Assembly (NCBI RefSeq): GCF_019710745.1
Contig: NZ_JAHKJW010000002.1
Location: 236,633-290,470 of the forward strand
From: Streptomyces beigongshangae
GTDB lineage: Bacteria; Actinomycetota; Actinomycetes; Streptomycetales; Streptomycetaceae
Length of the DNA stretch: 53,838 bases
Direction of reading: 5' to 3'
Numbering within the stretch: position 1 is the first letter of the stretch; each line of letters begins with the position of its first letter. The notes beneath the pieces were generated by a model that saw only the letters and a program-made list of their open reading frames with translations, searched no databases and had not been told where the DNA came from. A program made the position numbers and the translations under genes. Shown in pieces: positions 1 through 9,260 of the stretch.

Positions 1-721
1 GCGCGTTCGGCGCGTTGTAGTCCATCATCTTCTCGCCGATCGAGCGCAGGCTGTCGGAGATCATGAGGAACGCGGGCAGGATCGCCGGCACCAGCACCAG
101 GCCGAGCATCGCGGTGATCGCGCCCGCGGAGTGCCGCAGCATCGAGCCCACGGCGAGCGCCAGCACGCCGAGCAGCGACACGTAGAGCGCGCCCTTCAGG
201 ACGGTCCCGGTCCAGGAGACGTCCGACACCCCGCTGTGCATGCCCGACGTGACCAGGCCGACGAACCCGATGGCGAGGACCGACACGGCGAACGCGACGA
301 GGAAGAAGACCAGCAGCTTGGCGGTGAGCACCCGGTGGCGCTGCGGGGAGGCCGTGAACGTCGTACGGATCATGCCCGTGCCGTACTCCGACGAGATCAC
401 CAGCACACCCAGGGTGATCAGGCAGATCTGCCCGAGGATCAGCCCGAAGAAGGCGGGGATCGTGTAGGGGACGTCCACGTAGTCGCTGCTGTCCGTGTTG
501 GCGGCGACGAGGAGGCCGATCCCCACGACCAGGAGCAGGAAGACGCCGAGCGTCCACATCGTGGAGCGCACCGACTTGATCTTCGTCCACTCCGAGGCGA
601 GCGCGTGCCCGAGGTGGGTGCGGGTGACCGGGATCGGCGAGGTGTACGAGGTCCCGGGCGCCGACTGCCAGTTGGGGGCAGGGGCGGCCTGCTGGTGCGT
701 CTGCGGCTGGGGCGTGCTCAT
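1..721 (-). CDS. ABC-2 type transporter permease (partial, 3' end off window)
   Basis: Only the first 240 or so codons are in the window; the frame is open to the left edge. The ATG at 721 overlaps the stop of the upstream ATPase gene (ATGA), so the two are translationally coupled and form one exporter. The protein starts with a Gln/Pro/Ala-rich cytoplasmic tail, continues with a SEWTKIKSVRSTMW segment typical of ABC-2 permeases just before the first membrane span, and then shows about five hydrophobic spans (roughly residues 52-73, 87-110, 134-158, 174-194, 201-222). It should form the membrane channel of the exporter. The substrate cannot be read from the sequence. Confidence 0.85.
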   Translation of the reverse strand, partial: MSTPQPQTHQQAAPAPNWQSAPGTSYTSPIPVTRTHLGHALASEWTKIKSVRSTMWTLGVFLLLVVGIGLLVAANTDSSDYVDVPYTIPAFFGLILGQICLITLGVLVISSEYGTGMIRTTFTASPQRHRVLTAKLLVFFLVAFAVSVLAIGFVGLVTSGMHSGVSDVSWTGTVLKGALYVSLLGVLALAVGSMLRHSAGAITAMLGLVLVPAILPAFLMISDSLRSIGEKMMDYNAPNA

Positions 722-1920
722 CGGGCGTCCTCGGGCTTGGTCAGGTCGGGGGCGGCGGAACCGGCGGGCTGGGCGGGCGCGGGCTGGGCGTACGGGTTGG
801 ACACCGCGGCGCCCGGGACGCCCGGGGTGCCGTAGGGGCCCGCCGGCGGCTGTCCCTGGGGCATCCCCTGGGGCATCGCGAACGGCTGCCCGCCCTGCTG
901 GGGCGGCGGCGGCGCGTACCAGCCCGGCTGGCCCTGCCCCGGCACCGGCGGCTGCGGTACCGCCCCCGGCGGCAGCTCCTGCCGCAGGCCCGCCCGCTGG
1001 TCGGTGGTGGAGCGGTAGTCGACGACGCCCTGCGTCATCCGCATGTACGCCTCCTCCAGCGAGGCCTGGTGCGGGGAGAGCTCCCACAGGCGTACGTCCG
1101 CGTCGTGCGCCAGGTCGCTGATGCGGGGCAGCGGCAGCCCGGTGACGCGCAGCCCGCCGTCCTGCTCGGGCATCACCTGGCCGCCCGCCTCGGTGAGCGC
1201 GGCCGTCAGCTTCTCGCGCTGGGCGGGCTCGGTGTCGGGCGTGCGCACCCGCGCGAAGTCGGCGGAGTTGTGCGAGATGAAGTCGCGCACGCTCATGTCG
1301 GCGAGCAGCTGGCCGCGGCCGATCACTATGAGGTGGTCGGCGGTGAGGGCCATCTCGCTCATCAGGTGCGAGGAGACGAAGACGGTACGGCCCTCCGCGG
1401 CCAGCGACTTCATCAGGTTGCGCACCCAGAGGATGCCCTCGGGGTCGAGCCCGTTGACCGGCTCGTCGAAGAGCAGCACCTGCGGGTCGCCGAGCAGCGC
1501 GGCCGCGATGCCCAGCCGCTGGCCCATACCGAGCGAGAAGCCCTTGGAGCGCTTCTTGGCCACGTCCTGGAGCCCCACGACACCGAGCACCTCGTCCACC
1601 CGGCGGGCGGGGATGCCCGACAGCTGTGCCAGGCACAGCAGGTGGTTGCGGGCGTGCCGACCGCCGTGCACCGCCTTGGCGTCGAGCAGCGCGCCGACCT
1701 GGCGCGGTGCGTTGGGCAGCCTGCGGTAGGGGTGGCCGCCGATCGTCACCCGCCCGGCGGTGGGATTGTCGAGCCCCAGGATCATCCGCATGGTCGTCGA
1801 CTTGCCCGACCCGTTGGGGCCGAGGAAACCGGTGACGGAGCCCGGCCTGACCTGGAAGGAAAGGTTGTACACGGCCGTCTTGTCGCCGTAGCGCTTCGTC
1901 AGGCCGACTGCCTCGATCAT
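718..1920 (-). CDS. ABC transporter ATP-binding protein
   Basis: This is the ATPase of the exporter formed with the permease that follows it. The ATG at 1920 (MIEAVGLTKRYG) is preferred over a start 39 bases further upstream because family members begin with this motif. Visible motifs are Walker A GPNGSGKST (residues 34-42), the signature SLGMGQR (about 134), Walker B VLLFDEP (about 154) and the switch His in VSSHL. The ATPase domain is followed by an accessory domain and an unusual low-complexity C-terminus of about 90 residues rich in Pro, Gln, Gly and Ala, probably disordered. The domain order matches the drug/antibiotic exporter (DrrA/CcmA-like) subfamily, but the substrate is unknown. 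Confidence 0.9.
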   Translation of the reverse strand: MIEAVGLTKRYGDKTAVYNLSFQVRPGSVTGFLGPNGSGKSTTMRMILGLDNPTAGRVTIGGHPYRRLPNAPRQVGALLDAKAVHGGRHARNHLLCLAQLSGIPARRVDEVLGVVGLQDVAKKRSKGFSLGMGQRLGIAAALLGDPQVLLFDEPVNGLDPEGILWVRNLMKSLAAEGRTVFVSSHLMSEMALTADHLIVIGRGQLLADMSVRDFISHNSADFARVRTPDTEPAQREKLTAALTEAGGQVMPEQDGGLRVTGLPLPRISDLAHDADVRLWELSPHQASLEEAYMRMTQGVVDYRSTTDQRAGLRQELPPGAVPQPPVPGQGQPGWYAPPPPQQGGQPFAMPQGMPQGQPPAGPYGTPGVPGAAVSNPYAQPAPAQPAGSAAPDLTKPEDAR

Positions 1921-2068
1921 TCTCCGCACCCATCGAAAAGGTTCAGGACGTCGGGGCACATGCCCCCCGTAAGGGTTAGGAGGATATCGGGGCGCTGACG
2001 GTTCCCTTCAAGACCGGGTAAAAAATCGCGCCCCACACGTCCCGCCCGTTCGGGAAGGAGCTCCGTAA

Positions 2069-2125
2069 GGGGCGCGGGTGGACTGCGCGACCAGCCACGG
2101 CCGGTCCGCAGTCCACCCGCGCCCC
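2069..2125 (-). terminator. 19-bp perfect inverted repeat, terminator of filP
   Basis: The arms 2069-2087 and 2107-2125 are perfect 19-base reverse complements (beginning GGGGCGCGGGTGG) around a 19-base loop. It lies 28 bases past the filP stop codon, which suits a terminator for the minus-strand filP transcript. There is no U-tract, as is common for Streptomyces terminators. Confidence 0.75.
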
Positions 2126-2152
2126 GTACCGAACGGGAGTGCGGGTCCGCGC

Positions 2153-3088
2153 CTAGCGGGACTGCTGAGCCGGCACCCCGCGGGAGATCGGCTCGTCCTC
2201 CGCCGGAGAGCCCGCGGCGGCCACGGCCGCCCCCGTGAGCGTCGCCAGCATCTCGCGCACGTTCGTCAGCTGGGCGTTGATCGAGTCGCGCCGGTTCGTC
2301 AGGGCCGCCAGCTCCCGCTCGGACTCCGAACGGATCCGGTCCGCCTTGGCGTTCGCGTCGGCCACGATGTCCTCGGCCTGCCGCTGAGCCGTCTCGACGG
2401 TCTGGCGCGCACGCCGCTCCGCGTCCGTGCGCAGCTTCTCGGCCTCCAGCCGCAGCTGCTCCGCACGGTGCTCGATCTCGGCGAGCCGCTTCTCGGCCTT
2501 GGCCTGCCGCGACGCCAGGTCGCGCTCGGACTGCTCACGCCGCTTGGCGAGGTTCGTCTCGAAGTCGGCGGCGGCCTGCGCGGCCTTCGCGCGGGTCTCC
2601 TCGAAGAGGGCGTCCGCCTCCTCACGCTTCGACTGCGCGTCCTTCTGCGCCTCCTGGCGCAGCTGGGAGGCGTCGGACTTGGCCTTCTCGACGATCCGGA
2701 CGCCTTCGTCCTCGGCCTTGGACTTGCGGTCCGCGGCGAACGACTCCGCGTCGTTGCGCACCTGCTGGGCCGCCGACTCGGCGAGCTCGCGGTGCTGCTC
2801 GGACGCGCGTCGGGCCTCCTCGCGCAGGTCCTTGGCCTCCTCCTCGGCGAGGCGGAGGATCTTCTCCACGCGGGCGCCGAGACCGGCGTACGACGGCTCG
2901 GCGTCGCTTACCTGGGCCTGGGCGTTCTGCGTTTCGAGGTGGAGTTCCTCGATGCGCTTCTCGAGAGCAGTGATACGGGCCAGAGCGCTGTCACGGTCGG
3001 AGACGAGCTTCGAAATGCGTTCGTCCACCTGAGCGCGGTCGTACCCACGCCGCACAAGCTCGAAGCCGTAGGGGGAAGTGTCGCTCAT
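2153..3088 (-). CDS. filP: FilP intermediate-filament-like coiled-coil protein
   Basis: A 311-residue protein that is almost entirely coiled coil (long runs of E, A, R, K and Q), recognised as FilP (SCO5396 type). The N-terminus MSDTSPYGFELVRRGYDRAQVDERI resembles the lipid-binding N-terminal motif of DivIVA-related proteins. FilP forms cytoskeletal filaments that gather behind growing hyphal tips, interact with DivIVA, and contribute to rigidity and polar growth. The predicted coiled coil runs from about residue 25 to 280, with a short non-coiled tail. It sits directly downstream of scy on the same strand with a 183-bp gap that probably holds its own promoter. The ATG at 3088 begins the conserved N-terminus. 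Confidence 0.95.
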   Translation of the reverse strand: MSDTSPYGFELVRRGYDRAQVDERISKLVSDRDSALARITALEKRIEELHLETQNAQAQVSDAEPSYAGLGARVEKILRLAEEEAKDLREEARRASEQHRELAESAAQQVRNDAESFAADRKSKAEDEGVRIVEKAKSDASQLRQEAQKDAQSKREEADALFEETRAKAAQAAADFETNLAKRREQSERDLASRQAKAEKRLAEIEHRAEQLRLEAEKLRTDAERRARQTVETAQRQAEDIVADANAKADRIRSESERELAALTNRRDSINAQLTNVREMLATLTGAAVAAAGSPAEDEPISRGVPAQQSR

Positions 3089-3271
3089 GGGGTTCCTGTC
3101 GAATGAGACCGGTGAGGTGATAGGTGGAATCCTAGGGGCCAGAACGGTGTGTCATCGAGCAGTAGCCCGATTGATATGGAGAATGACACCCTTTTTGGAG
3201 GCTAACGGCCGGAAGTGGCAGCCGGAGGGTTCACTGAAGCTCCTCGACATGCACGAGAGCCGCCCATCCGG

Positions 3272-6200
3272 CTAGCCATCCGACTGTTTGCCACCCGAAC
3301 GGGTCGCGCCGGCCGCGGCGCCCGCCTTGACGCCCCCGTCCTTGCCGCCCGACGGGGCTTCAAAGGACTCCAACGCCTCCAGGACGTCCTGGACACGGGA
3401 GATCTCGGCATTGATGTCCTGCCGACGGCGGACCAGCACCTCCAGCTCCCGCTTTCCCTCCTCGACCGCGGCCCGCGCCTCGCGCACCGCCTCGGACCTG
3501 ATCCCCTCCGCCTCCGCGATGAGCGCGGCCTTCTTCTGCTCGGCCTCCTTGAGGAGCCCTTCCGCCTTCTTCACGGCGGCGATCCGGACCTTGCTCGCCT
3601 CGGAGCTCGCCTCCGACACCAGGTCCTCGGCCTTCGCCTCGGCTTCCCTCAGCTGGTCCTCGGCGGCCCTGATCAGCGCGTCGCACCGGTCGCCGGCCGC
3701 CTTCATCGTCTCGGCGGACTCCCGGCGGGCCCGCTCGTGCAGCTCCTCGATCTCGGTGGTGATCCGGTCGCGCAGCTCCTCGGCCCGCTCCCTTATGGCC
3801 GTCGCGTCCCGGCGCGCGCCGACCAGCAGCTCGTCCGCGTCGGCCCTGGACCGCTCCACCAGGGAGTTGCCCTCGACCGTCGCCTCGGCGAGCAGCCGCT
3901 CGGCCTCGTTGCGTGCCGCGCCCACCATCGAGTCGGCCTGCGCCTCGGCGTCCGCGGTGGTCTTGCGCGCGTTCTGCTGCGACTCGGAGAGGAGCTTGTC
4001 GGCCTCGGCCGTCGTCTCCGTGATCAGCTTGTCGACCTGCTCGGCCGCCTCGGAACGCCGCTTGTTGGCCTCCTTGCGCGCCTTGTCCAGCGTGTCGTCG
4101 GCCTCGTCCCGGGCGTTCGACATGAGGCGGTCGGCCTCCGCGGCGGCCTCGGCCTTGACGCGCTGCGCCTCCGAGCGGATCCGCTCGGCGTGCTGCTGGG
4201 CGGAGCCGACCGTCTCGGCCGCCTCGGCGCGCAGTCGCTCCGCGTCGCCCGTCGCGTCCGAGATCAGCTTCTCGGCCTTCGCCACGGACTCGGCGCGAAC
4301 GCGCTCCGCCTCCTGGTTCGTCTCCGCGGTGAGCCGCTCCACCTCGGCCGTGGTCTCGGTGATGAGGGTGTCCGCCTGCGCCGCCGCGTCCGACCGGATG
4401 CGGTTGGCGTCCTCCCGGGCCTCGGCCCGGGAGCGCGAGGCGTCCTGCTCGGCCGACGCGATGGTGTCCGATGCCTCCGTGCGTGCCCGCTGGACGTACT
4501 CCGAGGCGTCCGAACGCAGCCGCTCGGCCTCGGCGATCGCCTCCGAGACCGTGCGCTCCGCGAGCGACCTGGCGGCCTCCGACTCCTCCTGCGCCTCGCG
4601 CCGGATCCGGTTGCCGTCCTCGCTCGCCCGCTCCCGCTCCGCGTGCGCGTCGGCGCGGACCCGGTCGGCCTCCTGCTGCGCCTCGGTGCGCACGCGCTCC
4701 GCCACGTGCTCGGCGGCGCTGCGCAGGCCCGTGATCTCCTCCTGGGCCTGCTCGTGCAGCCCGGCCACGGAGTCGCGCACCTGCTGCGCGGTCTGCTCGG
4801 CGGCCGACACCATCTCGGTCGCCCGGCGGTCCGCCTCCTCGACCAGCCGTACGGCCTCGGTCTGGGCCTCCTCCACGCGGTTGCGCGCCGAGGCCAGCAG
4901 CTCCTCGCTCTGCTCGCGCGCCCGCTGGCGCTCCTGGTCCGCCTCCTGGCGCGCGGCGCCGAGGAGTTCCTCGGCCTCGCGGCGGCGCCGGGCCGCCTCC
5001 TCCTGGGCCGCGGACAGCGCCTCGGCGGCCTCGGCGGCGAGCCGCTCTGCGGCGGCCTGGGCCTCCGCCCGTACGCGGTCGGCGGTGTCCTGCGCCTCCG
5101 ACTTCAGCCGTTCGGCCTCCGCCGCGGCCTCCGAACGCAGCCGTACGGCGACGGACTCGCCCTCGGCACGGGAGGCCGCCGCGTCCGAGGCGGCCTCGTC
5201 GCGCAGCCGCTCGGCCTCGGACTCGGCCTGCGCCTGGAGCGTACGGAGCCGCTCGGCGGCCTCGTTGCGCAGCCGCTCGATCTCCTCGGCGGCCTCGCGG
5301 CGGATCCGCTCGGCCTCCGCCCGTGCGTCGGTCAGCGCCTGCTCGGCGGAGGCGAGCCGCTCCTCGGCCTCCGTGTGCAGCCGCGCCAGCCCCTCGGCGG
5401 CCTCGGCCTGCCGGGCCGCTACGGCGCGCTCGGTCTCCTCGTGCAGCTCGCGGGCGGCCCGCTCGGCGTCCGCCTTGATCTCCTCGGACTGCTCGACGGC
5501 CTCCGTGCGGTGCCGCTCGGCCTCCGCGCGGGTGCGCTCCAGGGTCTCCTCGGCCTGGCGGCGCAGCGTCGTCGCGCGCTCGATGGCCTCGGTGCGGACC
5601 CGCTGGCTCTCCGTCGTCGCGTTGGAGCGCAGCTCCTCCGCGTCGGCCTTCGCCTTGGCGAGCAGCTCCTCGGCGGTCTTGGCGGCCTCCTCGATCTGCT
5701 GGACGGCCTCCCGCCGGGCCTCGGCGCGGATCTTCTCGCCCTCGGCGCCCGCGTCCGCGCGCAGCTGCTCGGCGTCGCCGCGCAGCCGCCGCGCCTCCTC
5801 CTGGAGCTCGACCGTCTTGGCGCGGTACTCCTTGGTGTCGTCCTTCGCCGTGCCCTTGAGCTGCTCGGCGATGTCGTGCGCCTCGGCGCGCAGCCGGTCC
5901 GCCTCGGCCTCGGCCTCGGCGCGGATCCGCTCGGCCTCCTCGGCCGCGGCCCTGGTGGTCGTCTTGGCGTCCTCGGATGCCTTGTTCAGGACCTCCTCGG
6001 CCGTGCGGGCCGCCTTGGCGAGCTGGGAGGCGGTCTCCTCGGCGGTGAGGGCGCGGGCGTTCTCCTCGGCCTCCGCGATGATCTTCTCGGCCCTGGTCCG
6101 CGCGTCCGCGACGACCTGCTCGGCCTCGGACCTGGTGGCCTCGGCCTCCTTCGTGGCCTCGCCGACCAGCCGGGCTACCTGTTCCTTGGCCGTACGCGTG

Positions 6201-7120
6201 CGCTGCTCGTTCGCGGACTCCGCCCCGGCGAGCGCCTTGGCCGCGGCCTCCTTCGCCTCGGAGAGGACCTTCTCCGCCTCGGCCCGCGCCTCGCGCAGCG
6301 CCGTGTCCGCCTCGCTGATGCGCTGCTCGGCGGCGCGGCTCAGCTCGCCGGCCTGCCGGCGGGCGCTGTCCGCGTCGGCCGCGGTCGAGGTGCGCAGCTG
6401 CTCCGCGTGCTCGGTGGCCTCCTGGGCCTGCTTCGACGCCGCGTTCAGCAGCCGCTCGGCGTCGGTACGGGCCCGGCGCAGCAGCGCCTCGGCCTCCGCG
6501 CGGGCCTGCTCGGCGTCGCTCCGCAGCCGCTGCCGGGCCTCGGCGGCGATCCGCTCCGCCTCCGCGCGGGCGGCGGCCAGGGCCTGCTCGGCCTCGTGGC
6601 GCGACTCGTCGACCAGCCGGCGGGCCTGCTGCTCGCTGCGGGCCCGCAGCTGCTCGGCCCACGCCACGTTCTCGTTGACGTGCGACTCGACGCTCTGCCG
6701 GCGCTCGGCCAGCTCCTGGTCGAGCTGCTGGCGGCGGGTGACCGCCTCCTGGTGCAGCTCGGCCTGGAGACGGGCGGCCTGCTCGGCGTGCTCCTGGAGG
6801 ATCCGCTGCGTCTGCGCGCGGGCCTGGCTCAGCTCCCGCTCGGCGTCCTGGCGCAGCGACTCCGCCTGCGCCTGGGCGTTGCGGAGCATCTGCTCGGCCT
6901 GATAGCCGATGTCGGCGCTGTCGTAGGCAGGCCGGGTCGCCAGAGCGCGCCGCGCCTCGTGCAGCTTGGCGCGCAGCACCTCGACCTGATAGCCGAGGTC
7001 CTCGGCGTGCTGGACGGCCTTCTCCCGCTCGGTCTTCAGCCGTTCCATCTCGGCCTCGAACCGAGAGAGGTGGTCGACGTCAGCCGCCGGCTCTCGCTCC
7101 TGGCGTTCGTAGCCCCGCAC
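3272..7120 (-). CDS. scy: Scy polarity scaffold, giant coiled-coil protein
   Basis: A roughly 1,280-residue protein of near-continuous coiled coil, recognised as Scy (SCO5397 type), which organises the tip complex with DivIVA and FilP and controls hyphal polarity and branching. After an N-terminal segment (YERQEREPAADVDHLSRFEAE) the sequence is dominated by motifs such as AEAERIRxEA and ExAxRLRxEA; the mixed heptad/hendecad 51-residue repeat is described for this family. The C-terminus is a short Gly/Lys/Ser-rich tail. I chose the GTG at 7120 because homologues start VRGYERQ. A GTG at 7168 is in frame and would add 16 residues. It is slightly shorter than the S. coelicolor protein, which fits loss or gain of repeat units. 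The high GC gives very long but spurious open frames on the opposite strand. Confidence 0.93.
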   Translation of the reverse strand: MRGYERQEREPAADVDHLSRFEAEMERLKTEREKAVQHAEDLGYQVEVLRAKLHEARRALATRPAYDSADIGYQAEQMLRNAQAQAESLRQDAERELSQARAQTQRILQEHAEQAARLQAELHQEAVTRRQQLDQELAERRQSVESHVNENVAWAEQLRARSEQQARRLVDESRHEAEQALAAARAEAERIAAEARQRLRSDAEQARAEAEALLRRARTDAERLLNAASKQAQEATEHAEQLRTSTAADADSARRQAGELSRAAEQRISEADTALREARAEAEKVLSEAKEAAAKALAGAESANEQRTRTAKEQVARLVGEATKEAEATRSEAEQVVADARTRAEKIIAEAEENARALTAEETASQLAKAARTAEEVLNKASEDAKTTTRAAAEEAERIRAEAEAEADRLRAEAHDIAEQLKGTAKDDTKEYRAKTVELQEEARRLRGDAEQLRADAGAEGEKIRAEARREAVQQIEEAAKTAEELLAKAKADAEELRSNATTESQRVRTEAIERATTLRRQAEETLERTRAEAERHRTEAVEQSEEIKADAERAARELHEETERAVAARQAEAAEGLARLHTEAEERLASAEQALTDARAEAERIRREAAEEIERLRNEAAERLRTLQAQAESEAERLRDEAASDAAASRAEGESVAVRLRSEAAAEAERLKSEAQDTADRVRAEAQAAAERLAAEAAEALSAAQEEAARRRREAEELLGAARQEADQERQRAREQSEELLASARNRVEEAQTEAVRLVEEADRRATEMVSAAEQTAQQVRDSVAGLHEQAQEEITGLRSAAEHVAERVRTEAQQEADRVRADAHAERERASEDGNRIRREAQEESEAARSLAERTVSEAIAEAERLRSDASEYVQRARTEASDTIASAEQDASRSRAEAREDANRIRSDAAAQADTLITETTAEVERLTAETNQEAERVRAESVAKAEKLISDATGDAERLRAEAAETVGSAQQHAERIRSEAQRVKAEAAAEADRLMSNARDEADDTLDKARKEANKRRSEAAEQVDKLITETTAEADKLLSESQQNARKTTADAEAQADSMVGAARNEAERLLAEATVEGNSLVERSRADADELLVGARRDATAIRERAEELRDRITTEIEELHERARRESAETMKAAGDRCDALIRAAEDQLREAEAKAEDLVSEASSEASKVRIAAVKKAEGLLKEAEQKKAALIAEAEGIRSEAVREARAAVEEGKRELEVLVRRRQDINAEISRVQDVLEALESFEAPSGGKDGGVKAGAAAGATRSGGKQSDG

Positions 7121-7351
7121 TGCGCGGTCCCATCCGTCCCCTGGTCGCAAGTCTCTCCAAACGAGCACCGTCCATCCGCCGGACGGGGCCCCCGGGGAAT
7201 GGTGTCAGATCAACGGCGGAGCACGGGCTGCCGCCCCGACGCTCATCCCCCGAAACCTGGACCCCGGCCATCAGATCCCGACGATGAGGACCCGGGCCGC
7301 CCCGAAGTGGCGACGGCCGAGCCCAACCCTACCGGCCCAGATATACGGAGG

Positions 7352-7792
7352 TCAGTGCTCAGGTGACTCAACTGGCGCCGAAGTGACCAGTTCTGTCAGG
7401 ACGCCATGGCAGTCCTTCGGGTGCAGGAAGGTGATCCTGGAGCCCATCGAACCCCTGCGCGGCTCGTCGTACAGCACCCGTACGCCCTTTCCCCGGATGT
7501 CCGCGGCGTCCCCGTCGACGTCCGCCGTGCCGAAGGCGATGTGGTGCACGCCCTCACCGTTCTTGGCCAGCCACTTCCCGACCGCGGAGTCCTCGCGGAC
7601 GGGCTCCAGGAGCTGGAGGTAGGAGGCGCCGCCGTCGGACGTCTCGTTGATTTTGAGCATGGCCTCGCGCACGCCCTGCTCCTCGTTGACCTCGGAGTGG
7701 AAGACCTCGAAGCCGTACGTGGCCCGGTAGAACTCGACGGTCGCGTCGAGGTCGAAGCAGGCGATCCCTATGTGGTCGATTCGCGTCAGCAT
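7352..7792 (-). CDS. mce: methylmalonyl-CoA epimerase
   Basis: A 146-residue glyoxalase/VOC-fold protein that interconverts (2R)- and (2S)-methylmalonyl-CoA, linking propionyl-CoA carboxylase to methylmalonyl-CoA mutase. Visible family features are the N-terminal metal-binding His in RIDHIGIA, the second in GVHHIAF, and the C-terminal Glu in GVLTELV, together with KWLAKNGEGVHH. The length is normal for the family. It is divergent from the thiolase gene at 7941, with 148 bp between them for both promoters. Neighbouring meaB supports a role in B12-dependent acyl-CoA metabolism, which also supplies polyketide extender units in this genus. Confidence 0.95.
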   Translation of the reverse strand: MLTRIDHIGIACFDLDATVEFYRATYGFEVFHSEVNEEQGVREAMLKINETSDGGASYLQLLEPVREDSAVGKWLAKNGEGVHHIAFGTADVDGDAADIRGKGVRVLYDEPRRGSMGSRITFLHPKDCHGVLTELVTSAPVESPEH

Positions 7793-7940
7793 GGTGTCAG
7801 TGCAGCGCTCCGGAGGCGGTTGCGCAACGTGCGCGCGATCACACGACGGGTCGGATGACGGGTGGCCTACCGCTCAGTACCTTCATGAGTAAACCCTCGT
7901 TCACTCCTCGGCTGCGCAAGCTGGAAGGGGATCGCTCCTC

Positions 7941-9143
7941 ATGTCTGGAACGAACAACACCACCTCCGTCATCGTTGCGGGTGCACGCACTCCGATGGGG
8001 CGGTTGCTCGGCTCCCTGAAGTCGTTCTCCGGAGCCGATCTCGGCGGCTTCGCGATCAAGGCCGCCCTCGACCGTGCGGGGATCGGAGGCGACCTGGTGC
8101 AGTACGTGATCATGGGCCAGGTGCTCCAGGCCGGGGCGGGGCAGATCCCGGCACGCCAGGCCGCGGTCAAGGCGGGCATCCCGATGAGCGTCCCGGCGCT
8201 CACCGTCAACAAGGTGTGCCTCTCGGGCCTCGACGCCATCGCGCTGGCCGACCAGCTGATTCGCGCCGGTGAGTTCGACGTGGTCGTCGCGGGCGGCCAG
8301 GAGTCCATGACCAACGCGCCCCACCTGCTGCCCAAGTCCCGCGAGGGCTACAAGTACGGCGCGATCGAGATGCTCGACGCGATGGCGTACGACGGTCTGA
8401 CCGACGCGTTCGAGCACATCGCCATGGGCGAGTCGACCGAGCGGCACAACACCCGGCTCGGTATCCTGCGCCCCGAGCAGGACGAGTTCTCCGCCCTGTC
8501 GCACCAGAGGGCCGCCGCGGCGCAGAAGAACGGCGTGTTCGACGCGGAGATCACGCCCGTGGAGATCCCGCAGCGCAAGGGCGAACCCGTCGTCTTCGGC
8601 CAGGACGAGGGCATCCGCGCGGAGACCACCTCCGAGTCGCTGGGCAGACTGCGGCCCGCGTTCAGCGAGGACGGCACGATCACCGCCGGCTCGGCCTCGC
8701 AGATCTCCGACGGGGCGGCCGCCGTGGTCGTCATGAGCAGGGCCAGGGCCGAGGAGCTCGGCCTCGACTGGATCGCGGAGATCGGCGCCCACGGGAATGT
8801 GGCCGGACCCGACAACTCTTTGCAGTCGCAGCCGTCGAACGCCATCCGGCACGCGCTCCGGAAGGAGGGCATCGGCGTCGAGGATCTTGACCTGATCGAG
8901 ATCAACGAGGCCTTCGCCGCCGTCGCGGTCCAGTCGATGAAGGACCTCGGAGTGTCCACGGAAAAGGTGAACGTCAACGGCGGCGCCATCGCGCTCGGTC
9001 ACCCGATCGGCATGTCCGGCGCCCGGCTCGCCCTCCACCTCGCCCTCGAACTGAAGCGGCGCGGCGGCGGCGTGGGCGCGGCGGCGCTGTGCGGCGGCGG
9101 CGGACAGGGCGACGCGCTGATCCTGCGGGTGCCCGGGGCCTGA
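7941..9143 (+). CDS. acetyl-CoA C-acetyltransferase (thiolase)
   Basis: A 400-residue thiolase that condenses two acetyl-CoA to acetoacetyl-CoA, or cleaves 3-ketoacyl-CoA in the reverse direction. The nucleophilic Cys is in NKVCLSG (C93), the catalytic His in [16 protein letters not shown], and the second catalytic Cys in [12 protein letters not shown] near the C-terminus. The length is standard. The ATG at 7941 follows a GGAAGGGGA ribosome site. It is probably the SCO5399-type enzyme acting with the epimerase and mutase chaperone on either side. Biosynthetic versus degradative direction cannot be settled from sequence. Confidence 0.93.
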   Translation: MSGTNNTTSVIVAGARTPMGRLLGSLKSFSGADLGGFAIKAALDRAGIGGDLVQYVIMGQVLQAGAGQIPARQAAVKAGIPMSVPALTVNKVCLSGLDAIALADQLIRAGEFDVVVAGGQESMTNAPHLLPKSREGYKYGAIEMLDAMAYDGLTDAFEHIAMGESTERHNTRLGILRPEQDEFSALSHQRAAAAQKNGVFDAEITPVEIPQRKGEPVVFGQDEGIRAETTSESLGRLRPAFSEDGTITAGSASQISDGAAAVVVMSRARAEELGLDWIAEIGAHGNVAGPDNSLQSQPSNAIRHALRKEGIGVEDLDLIEINEAFAAVAVQSMKDLGVSTEKVNVNGGAIALGHPIGMSGARLALHLALELKRRGGGVGAAALCGGGGQGDALILRVPGA

Positions 9144-9152
9144 CGCGGGGGT

Positions 9153-9212
9153 CGGTACGAGTACGGGACCACCGGTACGACTACAGGGCCACCGGTACGA
9201 CTACGGGGCCAT
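9153..9212 (+). repeat. three tandem 20-bp repeats
   Basis: Three consecutive copies of a 20-base unit (CGGTACGACTACAGGGCCAC and close variants) occupy 9153-9172, 9173-9192 and 9193-9212, with exact 20-base period and only a few substitutions. They lie in the short gap between the thiolase and meaB. The function is unknown. Confidence 0.85.
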
Positions 9213-9260
9213 GGGGCCGGGCGATCCGGCCGGTGAACGCTGAACGGAGCTGTCGGAGCT

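Noticed and set aside
3215..7366. Very long plus-strand open frames opposite scy (over 1,200 codons)
   Set aside because: They mirror the biased GAG/GCG/CGC codons of the coiled-coil gene on the other strand. The translations are repetitive Leu/Gly/Arg or Ser/Ala strings without recognisable domains, while the minus strand encodes Scy.
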